A DNA stretch of 64,000 bases from Aurelia coerulea (GCA_039566865.1 CM076961.1:5851501-5915500); one strand, 5' to 3'; positions 1 through 11,994 are shown, numbered from the stretch's first letter. Translations and numbers: made by a program. Notes: generated by a model not told the origin, from the letters alone.

Positions 1-449
1 TATGGAATACCTTATCCTCTGATTTAGAATCCACACACAATATCAACATGTTGAAACATGAGATCAAAGACAATGTTTTCCAAACATACAAAAAGAAGAA
101 AATGACATAGGATAAAGTATGTGACTGTTCTACTGTATCTTGGTTCTACTAAAACCACATGTCCCCTCTCGCATTCATAATTCGGCAATTCGGCCTTAAA
201 TTATGCTTTATCCAAAGCAAATAAAAATCTATAGGTTTCTTTTTTCTTTGCAATGACCTCTAATGGGACCATTATGGAAATAAGGTCAATTCAACCTTTT
301 AATGCCATCCCTGCTTCTACAATTAGGGGTATTTTTAACTTGTATTTTCAAACTTTTTATGATATATAAATTGCATTGTATCTAGTATTTTAATTCATCC
401 CTTGAATTGTAAATAACTTTTTGTAAACTCATCTAATTTTGGCAAAATG

Positions 450-500
450 ATACATACAGTATCATACAGTACCACACAGTACCATACAGTACCATACGTA
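450..500. repeat. 10-bp minisatellite (CATACAGTAC-like)
   Basis: Five or so imperfect tandem copies of a 10-bp unit resembling catacagtac lie about 40 bp before the splice acceptor of the first visible SAMTOR exon. The rest of 1-537 shows no coding signal and is taken as intron. Confidence 0.7.
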
Positions 501-537
501 CACACTCCTTGTCATGCATACTGTATTTGAATTTTAG

Positions 538-835
538 ATGGTGACTTTGGACAAGCCTGGAAAGAGCACAAAAGCAAGTCTGGTAAATTAGAAGAGTATT
601 CAAAGGCAATGGTAATATTAGCAGACATCTGGAAATCTTCACATCCACCTGAAGAAAATAGAGTGAACTGGTGTATTTCAATTTGCAGGGAGTACTTTTG
701 GCAAGATGGATTGCGAAAAATCCTAGAGAAAGAAACAAGAAAGACATACTATGATGCACTAAGGAATGGCGACTCTTCCCTTGGTAGTATTGAAGAATAT
801 ATGGATAGCAGAAATTTAATGTGGGACCTTTCAAG
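538..835 (+). CDS. SAMTOR: SAMTOR (BMT2 homolog), internal exon 1 of window; gene 5'-truncated
   Basis: SAMTOR is the S-adenosylmethionine sensor that inhibits mTORC1 through GATOR1/KICSTOR. This exon matches its N-terminal helical part: the reading GDFGQAWKEH, then NWCISICREYF, parallels the human WCCSVCREYF segment. I recognise the human protein from memory; no alignment was run. The acceptor is the AG at 536-537 after a T-rich stretch and the donor is AAG/GTATG at 835/836. The exon ends two bases into a codon that the next exon completes as Arg. The reading frame stays open past the donor to 881, but that tail has no family similarity. Earlier exons, including the start codon, lie outside the window. 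Confidence 0.85.
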
Positions 836-905
836 GTATGAGCTAGGTCTAAGCACATTGGAATTGGAGGTGGTTAATTGAACAATAATAAGTTTAAAGC
901 AACAA

Positions 906-1072
906 CAGGGACGTAGGAAGCATCTCAAACTTGGAGGGGCACGACACTTCGAGGGCACTTTTCCATTAAGCTAAAGGGGCATTTCCTGAAAACAAAAAGG
1001 GCACTTCTTTGTTTATTTCAAAATCTTGGGGGAGCACGTGCCCCCAGTGCCCCCCCGGTTCCTACGTCTCTG
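906..1072. mobile_element. hAT-like MITE in SAMTOR intron
   Basis: The element is 167 bp with imperfect terminal inverted repeats CAGGGACGTAGGAAGC and GGTTCCTACGTCTCTG. It is flanked by the 8-bp duplication AGCAACAA (898-905 and 1073-1080). CAG...CTG ends and an 8-bp duplication are typical of hAT transposons. A second copy in the opposite orientation lies at 12404-12575. There is no coding capacity, so it is non-autonomous. Confidence 0.88.
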
Positions 1073-1112
1073 AGCAACAACCAAACTTTGATTCATTCCT
1101 TTTTATCAAGTA

Positions 1113-1360
1113 CTACCGGGTGCTCCAAAATAAACTATGCACGTTTGACAGGCCGCAATAAATCGTACACTGGACCGATTTTGAAGACTCATGACTTAAT
1201 CTTTAGCAAAACGCCTGAATTAGATTCTAGGAATTTTTGCAATTTTTTCTGTTTTCAGTTTTAAGAGCTAGACACGAGTTGCTTAAAAGTTTCGTTTTCA
1301 AAAACACTGAAAACGATCAACAAACGTCGATCAAATTTTCTAAAGAATCGATATGAATGG
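1113..1360. repeat. Mariner-like terminus and dispersed repeat, also at 50440-50690
   Basis: It starts with TACCGGGTGCTCCAAAA, the same terminus type as at 53304 and 53644. The stretch at about 1260-1355 (GTTTCGTTTTC, AACACTGAAAACG, AACGTCGAT) recurs at about 50495-50570. It is probably a decayed non-autonomous element inside a SAMTOR intron; the right end is not resolved. Confidence 0.5.
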
Positions 1361-1505
1361 ACAAAGAGAAAACTTGTAACGATACAATGTATCAAACAGG
1401 AATTATAATTGATTTCTTGCCATATTATATGGTAGTTTCCCTAAACAAGCATACAGAATATACTGTAAACCATACTCATCTAAAGATCATGTTTCTTTTA
1501 TATAG

Positions 1506-1620
1506 GGATTTTCAAGATCGAAGATTAGCTCTCCTGGATGTTGGAAGCTGTTACAATCCATTTGAAGAGTTCAACCAAGAAGTAGATGTGTTGGCAATAG
1601 ATCTTTGCCCTGCAAACAAG
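1506..1620 (+). CDS. SAMTOR: SAMTOR exon 2 of window: SAM-binding Rossmann motif
   Basis: The exon encodes RDFQDRRLALLDVGSCYNPF and onward to AIDLCPANK. The DVGSC glycine loop and the following acidic Ile-Asp pair correspond to the SAM-binding motifs of the human protein, so ligand binding is probably kept. The acceptor is tatag/GG at 1505/1506 and the donor AAG/GTATGC at 1620/1621. It leaves phase 0, matching the next exon. Confidence 0.9.
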
Positions 1621-1851
1621 GTATGCTTCTATTTTTGATGATTCACGAAGTTTGACACATGGAGCAAAGGATATGTCTGTCCTGCGGCTATTACACAAAG
1701 GTAAAACTTAAGAACACAGTAAAAGCCAGCGTATAAGAACCTACAATTTTGCCAATCAGCCTGAGTACTGACGGTCCTTATTTACATGTTGAGTATTTAG
1801 TGGGAAATGAGGCTGTTCAGGTTCTCAAATTGAACCTTATTTTATTCACAG

Positions 1852-2017
1852 GGCTTTACCAATTTGTTCTGTTCAGATTCAAAGTACCCACTACCTAAAG
1901 AAATTTTCGAGGAAATTGAGCAAAGGGGGCCCACCAAAGAGATGAGTTACAGCAGCATAATGAGCAGCAATACACTCACGATTAGAAGTACTGAAGAGGA
2001 CATTAAGTCATGCATTT
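1852..2017 (+). other. Exon-like open segment in SAMTOR intron, unassigned
   Basis: Between an acceptor-like site (ttattcacag, ending 1851) and a donor-like GTAAGA at 2018 the frame stays open and codes a protein-like stretch (SDSKYPLPKEIFEEIEQRG, then a Ser-rich part). Its ends do not keep the SAMTOR frame, and the human protein has nothing here. It could be a cryptic or alternative exon or a transposon remnant. I do not recognise the family. Confidence 0.3.
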
Positions 2018-2059
2018 GTAAGAGTTTTTTTGTAGTAAGCAAATCGGGTGAGTCAAAAA

Positions 2060-2300
2060 AAATAATCCCCTTTTGAAAGGTTACGGCTCCCTGGCCTGTA
2101 TATCAAAGCGATGATATCAGCAAAGATATAGCTTAATGGTAGACATGTTAAAATCCATTTCAAAATTTACCTGACTAAAATCAGCCACTCCGTTCTGAAA
2201 TTATGAGGGTTTTTTTCGAGAAAGCCTCTGCAAGAAACCTTCAAAACGAGCCCAAAATCACGAACAAATTTCCCTAACATTTCTGCCTTGCGCGGGCCTT
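2060..2300. repeat. Dispersed repeat related to the foldback arms at 53.4 and 54.6 kb
   Basis: The stretch around 2150-2260 (aaatttacctgac, cagccactccgttctgaaa, tatgaggg) is a diverged copy of 53420-53520 and, inverted, of 54590-54660. No ends are resolved. The rest of this intron (2300-4380) shows no recognisable gene; an open frame at 2741-3046 has no family match. Confidence 0.6.
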
Positions 2301-4387
2301 ACAGCAATGACTTCTGCACGTGCTATCCTCTTGGGGGGATGAGCAAGTGGTACGAATAACCTATTCAGGTGTCTAAAATCGATGTCTATGATTCTTTGGC
2401 AACTAAGAATCTCTTAACATCTTGATAAATCTCAAGAAGTGCTGATTGATCTAACTTTACAACATAACTAATATGCTCGACATTACTAAGGGCAGATAAT
2501 CCTCATGAAAAGTACGATGTTTCAATTAAGAGTATGCAACTTAAATTCAAGCATTGTCAGCTTATCAATTACAATTGAGATAATCTTGTTTTCATAAGAA
2601 CTTCAAGCAGGTGGTTACTCGCACTTAGCTTTTAATCCATCTATATTCACTATGAAAATGCATTCAGAAAGATTATTGGATCTGTTTCTTTCAATTTTAG
2701 CTGACATTGAAATTTATGCAGTCCATTACTTCATTTATCAATGTATCTGTCTTTCGCATGCCTAGTAGTAATGGGCAGGTCAGTACCCTGGGTACCAGAG
2801 GGTAGCAGTGCAGTCAACCCTTTGGACCCCATAAATGATGGGGTAGAGGACAGGGAACAATACCTGCTGCTTTGCCATTCTTATGACGGGCCTAGATCTG
2901 ATCTTGTCAATAGTGTAAATGCAATATTGCTACCTCCTGGCTTTTTCTCTCTTCGAAATGAAGTTTTACTCAAATTCATTTTGTATGGTGACGGAAGGTT
3001 AACCATCGACGGCACTAAAAAGTTAACCATTGGGTTGTATGGTTAACCAAGGGTAAGCCATTGACATCAATAAGGAAATACTCGAAAAAATTCCTTTGTT
3101 AAAGCTCATTGATCAAGTCTTTAGCCTGAAATTCATTTTATCTGCATAATTTCGGCACAGAGTTTAGCCAATAGTCGGCAATAAATGGTTCTTTTATATT
3201 TATCACGCGGAAAGAATTTAGTGAAAAAGTTGTCGGCCTCTTATAAAGAAAATTCAGGCAAAGGCGTTTCGGGCAAAATTGTGTACAAAAGTTTTATTGC
3301 CGAAAGCTCTGAATTGAACATTTTTTTGAACAACTTGAGAAGTTTTGCCATCTTAAATAGCATTGAGTTAGGAGACTTCTAGCATCGTGCAAAATGGTGT
3401 CTAAATAAATGCTGTCTGGAGCTGTTGTTAAATCACAGTTTCGAAGAGAATTGCTAGCAGAAAAGTCAATTGCAAAAAGATAAGCACAAAGTTTACCTTA
3501 AAAGTCCTCATTATACTGCAAAAATCTAATCGCAGCTAGCAGACAGTGAACATTATTGCGTGAAAAATGAAATTCATTGAGGATATAACAGTGATATGTC
3601 GCTCAAAATCCATTCACACAACTGTGCTGCTTTCCTCCAGTACAAAAATTAAAAAACAGAGTTTGACTTAGATTTCTATTTGCAGTGAAATGACAGTTGC
3701 AAACAGCGCTACCAACGCTTAATACGAGGAAGTGCTGCTTAATTAGTTTGACAGAATGTCCTCTCAATGATTAAGACACGACATAACGTTAGAACAAGCA
3801 TAATAAAGATCAAACGCATACAGGGTGAGTAAAGACGAGTTTGCGCAAACCATATTGTACACTCTTTTTTTTATAAGAATACTATAAATTTTGTCCAGCC
3901 TCAATATTCTTGAGAAATTTTCGTTTTGAGCCTGAACATATTCTTAAAGTATTCTTATTTTTTCAAATCTGATATGGTTTCAGGGGAACATATTTAAAAG
4001 AAATGTCATTTCATTACGAGGAAATGGTCGAACGAAAGGAAAATTTAAGCAATTGTAACAATAAGAATGTTCTTAACAATCATAAAGTTTTGAACATTCT
4101 TTTTGAAAAAACGAGATACGTCAGTCATGCGATTCTCCGTTGTGAACATCGCAAAACAGGCAACTGCTGAAAATGAGACACAAATATGCGAGCTGAGGCT
4201 GAGCAATGTTCTTATAATATTCTTAAAATTTGGATGATTCTGAGCCAGAATATTCTTATAAACAATATTCGTATAGAAAAAAGAGTGTATGAGCATGGAT
4301 AGTCTACCAATTTTGGCTATTCTACAAAAGAGTAGAGATCGTGCCATATTTGTATACCGTACTTTTTTGACAAAGTGTTTAATTGAG

Positions 4388-4889
4388 AGCATAGGGCTGA
4401 AATCTTTCAAATCTTTAAAAAGGGTGGGTATAAAATTCGATTACATTTTTCTTTGAATTGAATGGCCTGAAAGGAACCTCAGGTACTTTGCTGTAAATCT
4501 GCCGTGGAAATTCATTGATATCTTGATTTTTTTCAAGATGGTGGCAATTTAATTACTTTTTGAAAAATTCATGGAAAATTTTGAAAAAACTTTAATCATC
4601 GTAAATCCTAAACCAATAGAGGAAAAATGATACAACCTTCAAGAAAACCATAGTTTATGAAGGTCTACAATATGATGGCAATCAGAAATCTGTAGCTTTT
4701 CTGGTTTAGGATTTAGAAATTTGATGACGTCATAGCCCTAAATTCAATAAGTGCTGCCATTTTGAAATCAAAATATTTATAAATGTCCAGATTTACAGCA
4801 AAATCTCTAAGTTCCTTCCAAGCCATTTTTTTTCAAATAAAACTTAATAGAATTTGACACCAACCTTTTAAAGATTTGAGCCCTATGTT
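4388..4889. mobile_element. Foldback MITE (AGCATAGGGC family), copy 1
   Basis: A 502-bp element with long inverted arms: AGCATAGGGCTGAAATC at the left and GATTTGAGCCCTATG at the right, with internal parts such as AAATCTGCCGTGG repeated in inverse. The flanks ttaattgag and tcgattgag match at 7 of 9 positions, consistent with an aged 9-bp duplication. Related copies lie at 33941-34430 and 40856-41373. It sits in the last SAMTOR intron. Confidence 0.82.
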
Positions 4890-5549
4890 TCGATTGAGTG
4901 GTACCAGCGCTTCTCTCACTGTTGTGGACATATGAAAATTGTATAAAATTTATAAAATATCATTCGACTCAGACTCTTCTGCAGAATAGCTAAAAGGTCT
5001 ATTTCACGCGCAGGGCTGCAAATCTTCATAGGACTTTCAAAATTTATGCTGCAAAATATCATTGGCCTTTTCTTTGAAATAAATTGTTGGACTAAAAGTT
5101 TAGGTAATTTACCATGATTTCAGAGAAAGATCTTTGACAAAATTATTATTTTCTGACAGCGTTTTTATATATCTGCTACTTTTGAAGTTATGATGTCATC
5201 AAATTGCTAATCCTCGCGGCATCTTTAGGTGTCTCATCTATCTGTGCTCGTTTGAGAGTCAAGCAACTGCCATAAGGTCGAGGGAGTTCTTCTTTCTGAG
5301 ACGACTGTGCTGTTCTTTTTCTTTCTTTTAAAAAGATTTGATGTAGATTTCACCATTGATGTAAGTGGCTGCCGAAGTTGGAACTCGATGACATCGTGTC
5401 CTTTCCAGCTATGGCAGCCACAGAATATTTATATTTCGTTGTAGTTAGTTGTTTTTATTTGTGATAAAAAAAATTGCTAATTCATAAACCATAAAATTTA
5501 CAGACTTTGGCAGACTTTGACGACACAGTAATTTTCTTTTATCTTGCAG

Positions 5550-6638
5550 AACGTTTATCGAGCAGATTTTCTTGAGCTTCAAGTTGACTCATATTTACGA
5601 CGAGAGCAACTTATGCAAAAGGACCAACGCCCAGAAGAGATCAAAAGGACCAATGCCCAGCATAGAATTCTTCACAAAGACAAGACGACTGAAATTTTAC
5701 CTGCAGATAGCGATAGAAAGCCAGTATCTGGTTCAGCCACAAATACAAATGAACTGAAGACAAACCCTTGTGAAATACCACACAGGAACAATGCATCGTG
5801 TGCCCTGCAACAAAACAAGGACTCGTGTTTCCCTGAAAACAACGGAAGGAATGAACCTAACACAGACCCTTGTGGGAGGTCACATGAAACTACCGATTGG
5901 TTACCTCAAGAGACCAGCAAAGAAAGCGACACTGCTAAAGAAGTGTTTGCAAACCCTTGTCGAAGACCTCAAGAAAACAAAGCCATCCTCGAGGATGAGA
6001 CCCACCAAAACACGTATGTTGCAAACGAGAAAAGCATGAAAGGGACTAGGAATGATCCGTGTGGGATGCCGCATGGAGATAATGTGTTGTCTACTGAAGA
6101 CGAAGTTACTGACATAAATACAGGTACAAAATTGGTCACTGATAGTACAAATATCGAGAACAGTTTGACTGGTTACCTAACGGACCCAATCACTACATTA
6201 CCCGTAAACTATTTTGATACCATAGTATTCTCTTTGTTACTTTCCTATCTGCCAACGCCTAAGCAACGTTGGGATTGCTGTGTTAAGGCGGACGAATTAT
6301 TACGACAAAATGGACTGTTGATTCTCATCGAATCAGACTCTGCACATCAAAATCGAAATGCTCATCAAATACGAGCATGGAAAGAAGCTTTGACTGGCAT
6401 CGGTTTCGTGAGGTACAAGTATGAAAAATTGGCTCATTTGCACTGCATGGCATTCCGGAAAGTCAATGACATCAAAGATCATATTTGTGACGTAAATGGG
6501 GTCATTGATAACTCAGAAATGATGTTCATACCTCAAGATTTTCATGACGAGGAGGAAGAAATTACCAAATCTGAAGATAGGAGTGAAACGCAAGATTTTG
6601 AAATGGCCGAATTAATGATGATTCTTCCGAACTGCTAG
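5550..6638 (+). CDS. SAMTOR: SAMTOR terminal exon with large Cys-repeat insertion
   Basis: The acceptor is atcttgcag/AAC at 5549/5550 and the stop is TAG at 6636-6638. The exon opens with NVYRADFLELQV, equal to the human segment after the SAM site. About 190 residues of extra sequence follow before the conserved core resumes at FDTIVFSLLLSYLPTPKQRW, SDSAHQNRNAHQ, YKYEKLAHLHCMAFRK and the C-terminal FIPQDF. The human protein has only about 27 residues at the insertion point. The insertion is hydrophilic and holds four spaced copies of a [N/D]PC.[I/S/P].H/Q motif (NPCEIPH, DPCGRSH, NPCRRPQ, DPCGMPH). Since it lies inside one exon with no splice signals seen around it, it is probably translated. 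A homologous rRNA methyltransferase role is possible, but the animal member is known as a SAM sensor. No canonical AATAAA was seen within 300 bp downstream. Confidence 0.92.
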   Translation, partial: NVYRADFLELQVDSYLRREQLMQKDQRPEEIKRTNAQHRILHKDKTTEILPADSDRKPVSGSATNTNELKTNPCEIPHRNNASCALQQNKDSCFPENNGRNEPNTDPCGRSHETTDWLPQETSKESDTAKEVFANPCRRPQENKAILEDETHQNTYVANEKSMKGTRNDPCGMPHGDNVLSTEDEVTDINTGTKLVTDSTNIENSLTGYLTDPITTLPVNYFDTIVFSLLLSYLPTPKQRWDCCVKADELLRQNGLLILIESDSAHQNRNAHQIRAWKEALTGIGFVRYKYEKLAHLHCMAFRKVNDIKDHICDVNGVIDNSEMMFIPQDFHDEEEEITKSEDRSETQDFEMAELMMILPNC

Positions 6639-8616
6639 AGGACGAAAAAGGACCGTATGAGTAACATAACTTCAGCCTCTTGTGGTCCTTGTGGATTTTC
6701 AAGTTTTTTTTTATTTTGAGTACGTGTTCCTATCAAGTCACTGAAAATTTCCACATCTAAAATTACCGATTCAGACTTGCCGCCGAAGAAAAGAAATCCT
6801 TGAGTAAAGTAAGGATATTGACTACTGAGCTAAAGCATTGATGGATCATATGAAACGCTCTAAATCACCACTTTTAATGACTTTTCAGACAGAACGATTA
6901 TAAAATCAATTAATCAATCAATCAATCAATCAATCAATGATTCAAAACAAAGGATCGAACAATAGCTCATTCTACTACTATCAGCCAATCCTATGCGATC
7001 CTACAAACAGAGTTATACGCTCATGAAGATGCGGGAAGATTCTTAAAGTTCTACCAATTCGCGCTCGAATTCGCCCATTTAAAAAACAATTTTTCTCAAA
7101 GTTCTTGATTGCAATTACGGGAGTCATCAGATAGACAGGTTCCTTGGCTTGTCTTTGTCCTCAGCACAATACAGTCTGCCAAAATGTCTACCAAGTCACT
7201 TCAATGTTTATAAAATGCATGCTAAAATGCTTTGAGAAAGTCCTAACGATAAAGCTCAAACGAAAATGTTTTCTTTCCCACCAACGACATATGTTTTTAG
7301 GATAAAGCTTGAATTAAGCTTCATACATAATTCAGTCCAGTGATAGTGCATTCTGTTCTACAGAGTACGATTTCATTGAAAGTAAAGCCACATTTTCAAG
7401 AAAAGATTTTGGACTTTTCCCAGGTCAGTTAAGCCTCCTATTTTCCTTACAACTGCGACCAAAAAAAGCTTTTCAAGTCGGCCTTTGAAGATTAGAAGTA
7501 CAGCCGCCAGGTAAAAATATTGAAATCCACAGTTTAAAGAAAAGAGAGTACAGTTGGGCCTAACATAATCCACTTTTTAGGTTCACCAACCTTTCAGTTC
7601 ACCAAGTTTTCTGTGTGACACAATACCAGAAAATTAGCGAGAAGTAGCACAGGTTGGTTAAGCATGGGGTAGTCATTGTCCTTCGCTCCCTTTGGTATCG
7701 TCCCTGCAGTGCTGTATAGTAACTAGATCAATATAGTAGAATGAAACATTTATTGTAAATTCTTTATATGAATCATATAGGAAAAAAAGCTTCCAGCATG
7801 CATAGAAGATTTCTTGCAGAGACATCATTTGGGCCAAAGCTTTTCCTCGCTTAAAGTAAATCAACGGAGTTAAAAGCAACTTAGCTAGGGAGACTGGGTC
7901 AGTCTAAATATAACCTATTGTCTTTGATGTTCTCCATTAATGAAAACAATAGAAACATAAGCGGCATCTCCCGTTCTTTTGTGCAATGTTTAGATCATGT
8001 CGCTATATCTCTGTTCGTTTACGTTAAAACCCACACCATCACCCTGAAAATATATGGCAAACTTCTGGAGCTAAGTGATTCACCACTAATGAGTCAGACA
8101 CCAGTTAGACTTCGTTTTCCTTTTGTACTGTCCTCAGCAAATTTTTATACGACAAAACCACTTGTGGATGAATTGCAACAACTTTCCTCGTTCCATATTT
8201 TTCTCTGCACACTCTCCGCTTGAAACAAAAACGGTTAACTTTGAAATTGTACCACAGAACATAATTGATATGACAAAATGCTTCCGTGTGCTAAAGCGAG
8301 GTACTGGTGAATGGTCTTCGCACATTTGACTTCACTCAATCAAGGCAAACAAGCAAACAATAAAAGAAAACCAGCAACTATCTTTTTTAGCGAATCCAAG
8401 AACAATGTTTTTGTTCTTTTCGTTCTCATTTTATCCAATGAAAAAAGGCGGCAATGTCATTGGCTGGTTGTCGTGAAATTGGATGATTTCTGCATGCTCT
8501 GGAAACTACAAGGATTTGAGCCTTATCTTCACTAGAGGAGAAAGAACACTTTAGATTGGCGAAATCGGCCAACAGTTCTTTATACACACAAGTATGGTAT
8601 GGCCCTCGTATAGTCA
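6639..8616. other. Gene-free flank downstream of SAMTOR
   Basis: No coding or RNA gene is recognised. A short (ATCA)n microsatellite lies at 6906-6940. Open frames here are short and without family features. Confidence 0.6.
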
Positions 8617-9017
8617 CTTCCCTAGAGTATATGGTCCTCGTATGCACGTATTTCTTTTATAAGAAACGAAGAATTTGGGCCAGTACTGACAGTTTCTTAA
8701 AATGATCATGTTTTGAGTACTCAGAGTTTCTTAGGAGTTTCTTAGAGGTTCCATAACAGTCTTCATGCTCACTACCTGTGCCCTCGTGAACATTTCAAAA
8801 CAATATTTTTTAAGCCTTTCCAATGTTTAGACACTACTACTCAAGTACCTTACCAGTAATAAGATACATGAAACAAGTGAAAGTAAAGTAAAAATATGTG
8901 AAGGATTTGGAGTTTCTTAATTTGTTGGCGATCTGAGAGATAAGTTTCTTATGGGTAGTTTCTTATAAAAAAATATGTGTAGTCATGAGACCATACGAGG
9001 ACCATACTCTAGGGAAG
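8617..9017. mobile_element. Inverted-repeat element with AGTTTCTTA-rich interior
   Basis: The ends CTTCCCTAGAGTATATGG and CCATACTCTAGGGAAG are inverted repeats that continue inward for about 50 bp (GGTCCTCGTATG, TTATAAGAAAC). The interior (8690-8980) is rich in GTTTCTTA and is a diverged copy of 26530-26790. No clear target duplication was found. Confidence 0.7.
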
Positions 9018-9326
9018 TATTAATATCATACCACTTTTTGCATTCATGGTACGAAACATGTTAAAGAATTCAAAAGATGTTTTATCAGGATATGGATCCC
9101 TTGACTTGAATTGTTTAAACAAAATTTAGCCGAATTTGTCTGTTGGAATTGCACATTGTCCAAACTCATTTTCAACGCATTTTGAGTGAGCATGTTCCAA
9201 CAAATCTCAAATTGAGAGAAAAGGTTATTTCGACTTCGACGATTTTTCCCGCTCCCCATCTCTGTCCGAACCAAGTTAAAAGATAAGAATCTATACGTTC
9301 TAAAATACACTCATTCTTCATAAAGA

Positions 9327-9463
9327 ATAGCCTGCGTGCATCCTCTACTGTTTCCGCTGAGATGGAGATTTCCGTTGAATTGAATTCATTTTCTGACGCA
9401 GAAAATGAATTGAACAGAAATTTCTATCTCAGCGGAAACAGTAGGGGATGCACGCAGGCTACA
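9327..9463. mobile_element. Near-perfect hairpin MITE
   Basis: A roughly 135-bp palindrome begins TAGCCTGCGTGCATCC and ends GGATGCACGCAGGCTA. Its arms share CTGTTTCCGCTGAGAT and the centre is at about 9395. It is possibly a TA-targeting hairpin element. Confidence 0.8.
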
Positions 9464-9901
9464 CAAGGAACCGCTCATATACTCTTGCTAACAATGATGC
9501 TCTGTGGCATCAAAGTCAACCGTCGTATCATCTGAAAGTCGTTTTTGGCCTAGGATCTCTTTGACTTTCTATACATTCGGCGCACAAAGGATCATGGTTG
9601 ACAATGGGTATTTCAGAAACCATACTGTAAAGTTCAGAGCCAAGTTTCTTGGAAAAAGTGAGTGCAGCCTATTTGACAATAGAAAATACAACCATTGGCC
9701 AAAGAAAGAAGAGAGCCAAAGGGAACAATTTCATGTTTGAGCTTTTCTTTGTCCTATCCACAGCCTGCGTCATATGGCCTAGGTCATTCACTGTAAAGAG
9801 TAAAAATACAAACGCCAGGTCAAACATTGAAATTCACTGTTGAAGATAGAGAGGATACAGTTCCTCGGCGCCATGTTTAGCTTTATCGTCAGATGGATTG
9901 T

Positions 9902-10436
9902 TAGACTTATGACTTTTCCTCCCTTGTTTCCCTGCGTTCTCTGATTTGTTGATATCACTTGCTCAATAGGGATTCATATACCATTACTCTTATAAGGTGG
10001 GCCCCCTGTTTCAAAATGGCCTAAATTAGCGGGAATTCTCGTACACTCAACAAAATCGCTTCAAAGCCTAAGCCTAAGAGTTAAAGAGCTCCAACATTGA
10101 AAATCAAGCTTTTAGTACAAAGAATAATGTTTTCCTGAACTACTGATCGCAAAATGAATACCTTTCAAGCAGTAATCTTCCTCTGTAGAAACAAAATAGA
10201 TCCATCGCAGCTACGAGAAATCCAGCCCGTATCAACGGTTTTTTTGTATGCAACAACAACAACAACTTTCTAAATAGCGCCTCCTTATTGGCTTAAAACT
10301 AAATTCTAGCAATTTGATTGGTCAATACGGATCCACACCATAATGGCCTAAAGGGGGCCCACTTTACAAGAGTAATGGTACGAGTCCCTATTACCAAAGA
10401 CCGCAGAGAAATAAGGGAGGAAAAGTCGTAAGTCTA
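9902..10436. mobile_element. Mutator-like foldback MITE with 9-bp TSD
   Basis: A 535-bp element with terminal repeats TAGACTTATGACTTTTCC and GGAAAAGTCGTAAGTCTA. It is flanked by the exact 9-bp duplication ATGGATTGT (9893-9901 and 10437-10445). The arms extend over about 130 bp (including TACCATTACTCTT and its inverse). A 9-bp duplication points to Mutator-like transposition. Confidence 0.85.
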
Positions 10437-10445
10437 ATGGATTGT

Positions 10446-11776
10446 CACCTTTTCTGAACGGCAATATGAACTGCTAAGTTAAATGTGATTAAACTGAACA
10501 TTTATTTATGCTAGCCGAGAAGATTAGAACGTTATGGACAGCTGAAGAGCAGGGAAAGTAAGACGTGACTGATTTTCTCTGCAAGGGCAAGTACGGGTCT
10601 AATTTGGACCTAATGTACACATTTGATACAGTCCTTAGTTAAAGAGAACGTAGACTCTAACAATATAAGAATTCGATATCTAGTTCATTGATAAAAGATC
10701 ATAATTGAGTCAATAATAACAAAGTATTGATTAATTAAACATAAACAATAGGAAACTATTAATATTTGTTACTTGTTACCACGTTAGTTATTTCATTAAT
10801 GACATTGTATGCTACCCATTGCTACAAGTTAAAGAAACGAGGTGAACCATATGTAGCTACTAACTCCTGAATGGCTAACGAATGAGACACACTTCAGCGA
10901 ATTGAGCCAATCATATTCCTTGAAAACTACAATAAAGGCAGATTTAAAGAGCCAGTGTCACCTAGGGTTCTTTGCAGGTGTAGACTGTCTGAAAATAAAT
11001 AAGAACCAAGCGGTAATATGGATCCACACTGCAGTGGCTGTCCATATTTCCGATAGAAAAACATTTTCATATTTCTGATAGAACTGATGGAAAAATCAAC
11101 AAAAATCAAACTTTTGTTGCTCGTTCAACCACTACACTATGGACCCATATTTTTTGCTTAGGGCAATTTTGATTTTCAGATCTGAAATTGCAGCATGCCC
11201 GCAAAGGACCCTGGTCGACAATGGCTCTTTAAGGTGACGGCACACGGTTCAGCAGTGACTGGAACATGTTGGCCGACATTGTGTGCCACAACTGCTGAAT
11301 CATTTGTTTTGCTTGTCTGTGCAATTCCTAAAATGTCAACAACAAGAATGAACATGTTCATTCAAGGCAACATTGGTGGTAATGTTGCACGTAATCTGGC
11401 CAATCAAGAGCGGTCATTTCAATCATTCGAGTTATCACTGGGAATGACTGGTGAAAAATGTTGAAAGACCCTGTATCCTTGAGCGTAATAAGCATGATAG
11501 AATGTTACTTGAACATTAACCACGAACGTTGGCCACAAAAAAATTACTACTATGTCAGATCGTGCCTTTGGGCCTGTTAAGCCAATGTCTATCAATCTCC
11601 CAAATGCTTAATTTTAGGAAGGGAAATTCAGATTTTTCGGAATTTTTTAAAACAACATATTCTCGATGTTCCAGAGCTCAGGAGTATTTTAGAAAGAATT
11701 TCTCTCAGAATTTGAAAAAAGACCAGGAATCCTAGATTTACCGAATCTTGAGAAAATATGTTTCCCCAACCTACTT
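10446..11776. other. Gene-free stretch
   Basis: No gene is recognised. Open frames at 10927-11109, 11195-11464 and 11529-11735 lack family features and splice context. Confidence 0.5.
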
Positions 11777-11994
11777 TAAGGGAAGAAACGTTCGCGGGAA
11801 GAAACTTTCGCGTTTTTCGCGTTTTTGGCCGAAATTCGCGAAAGTGTATTAAGCAAATATTCCAAAAATTTGAAATTCGGACAGTTTATTCCCGCGAAAT
11901 TTCCCATTTTGGTCGATTCGCAAAAGTTAATTCCAAAAATGTCGCGTTTTATCTAGCTAACAAAAGTTTCTTCCAGCGAAAGATTCTTCCCTTG
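11777..11994. mobile_element. Short MITE, AAGGGAAGAA termini
   Basis: Inverted ends TAAGGGAAGAAACG and GATTCTTCCCTTGA enclose a stretch rich in TTTCGCG and CGCGAAA words. The target duplication is unclear. Confidence 0.6.

Noticed and set aside
2741..3046. 101-codon frame in the SAMTOR intron
   Set aside because: No family features, no matching splice phase and no similarity to the SAMTOR core.
11195..11464. 89-codon frame with repeated hydrophobic stretches
   Set aside because: No domain, promoter or splice context; probably chance or repeat-derived.
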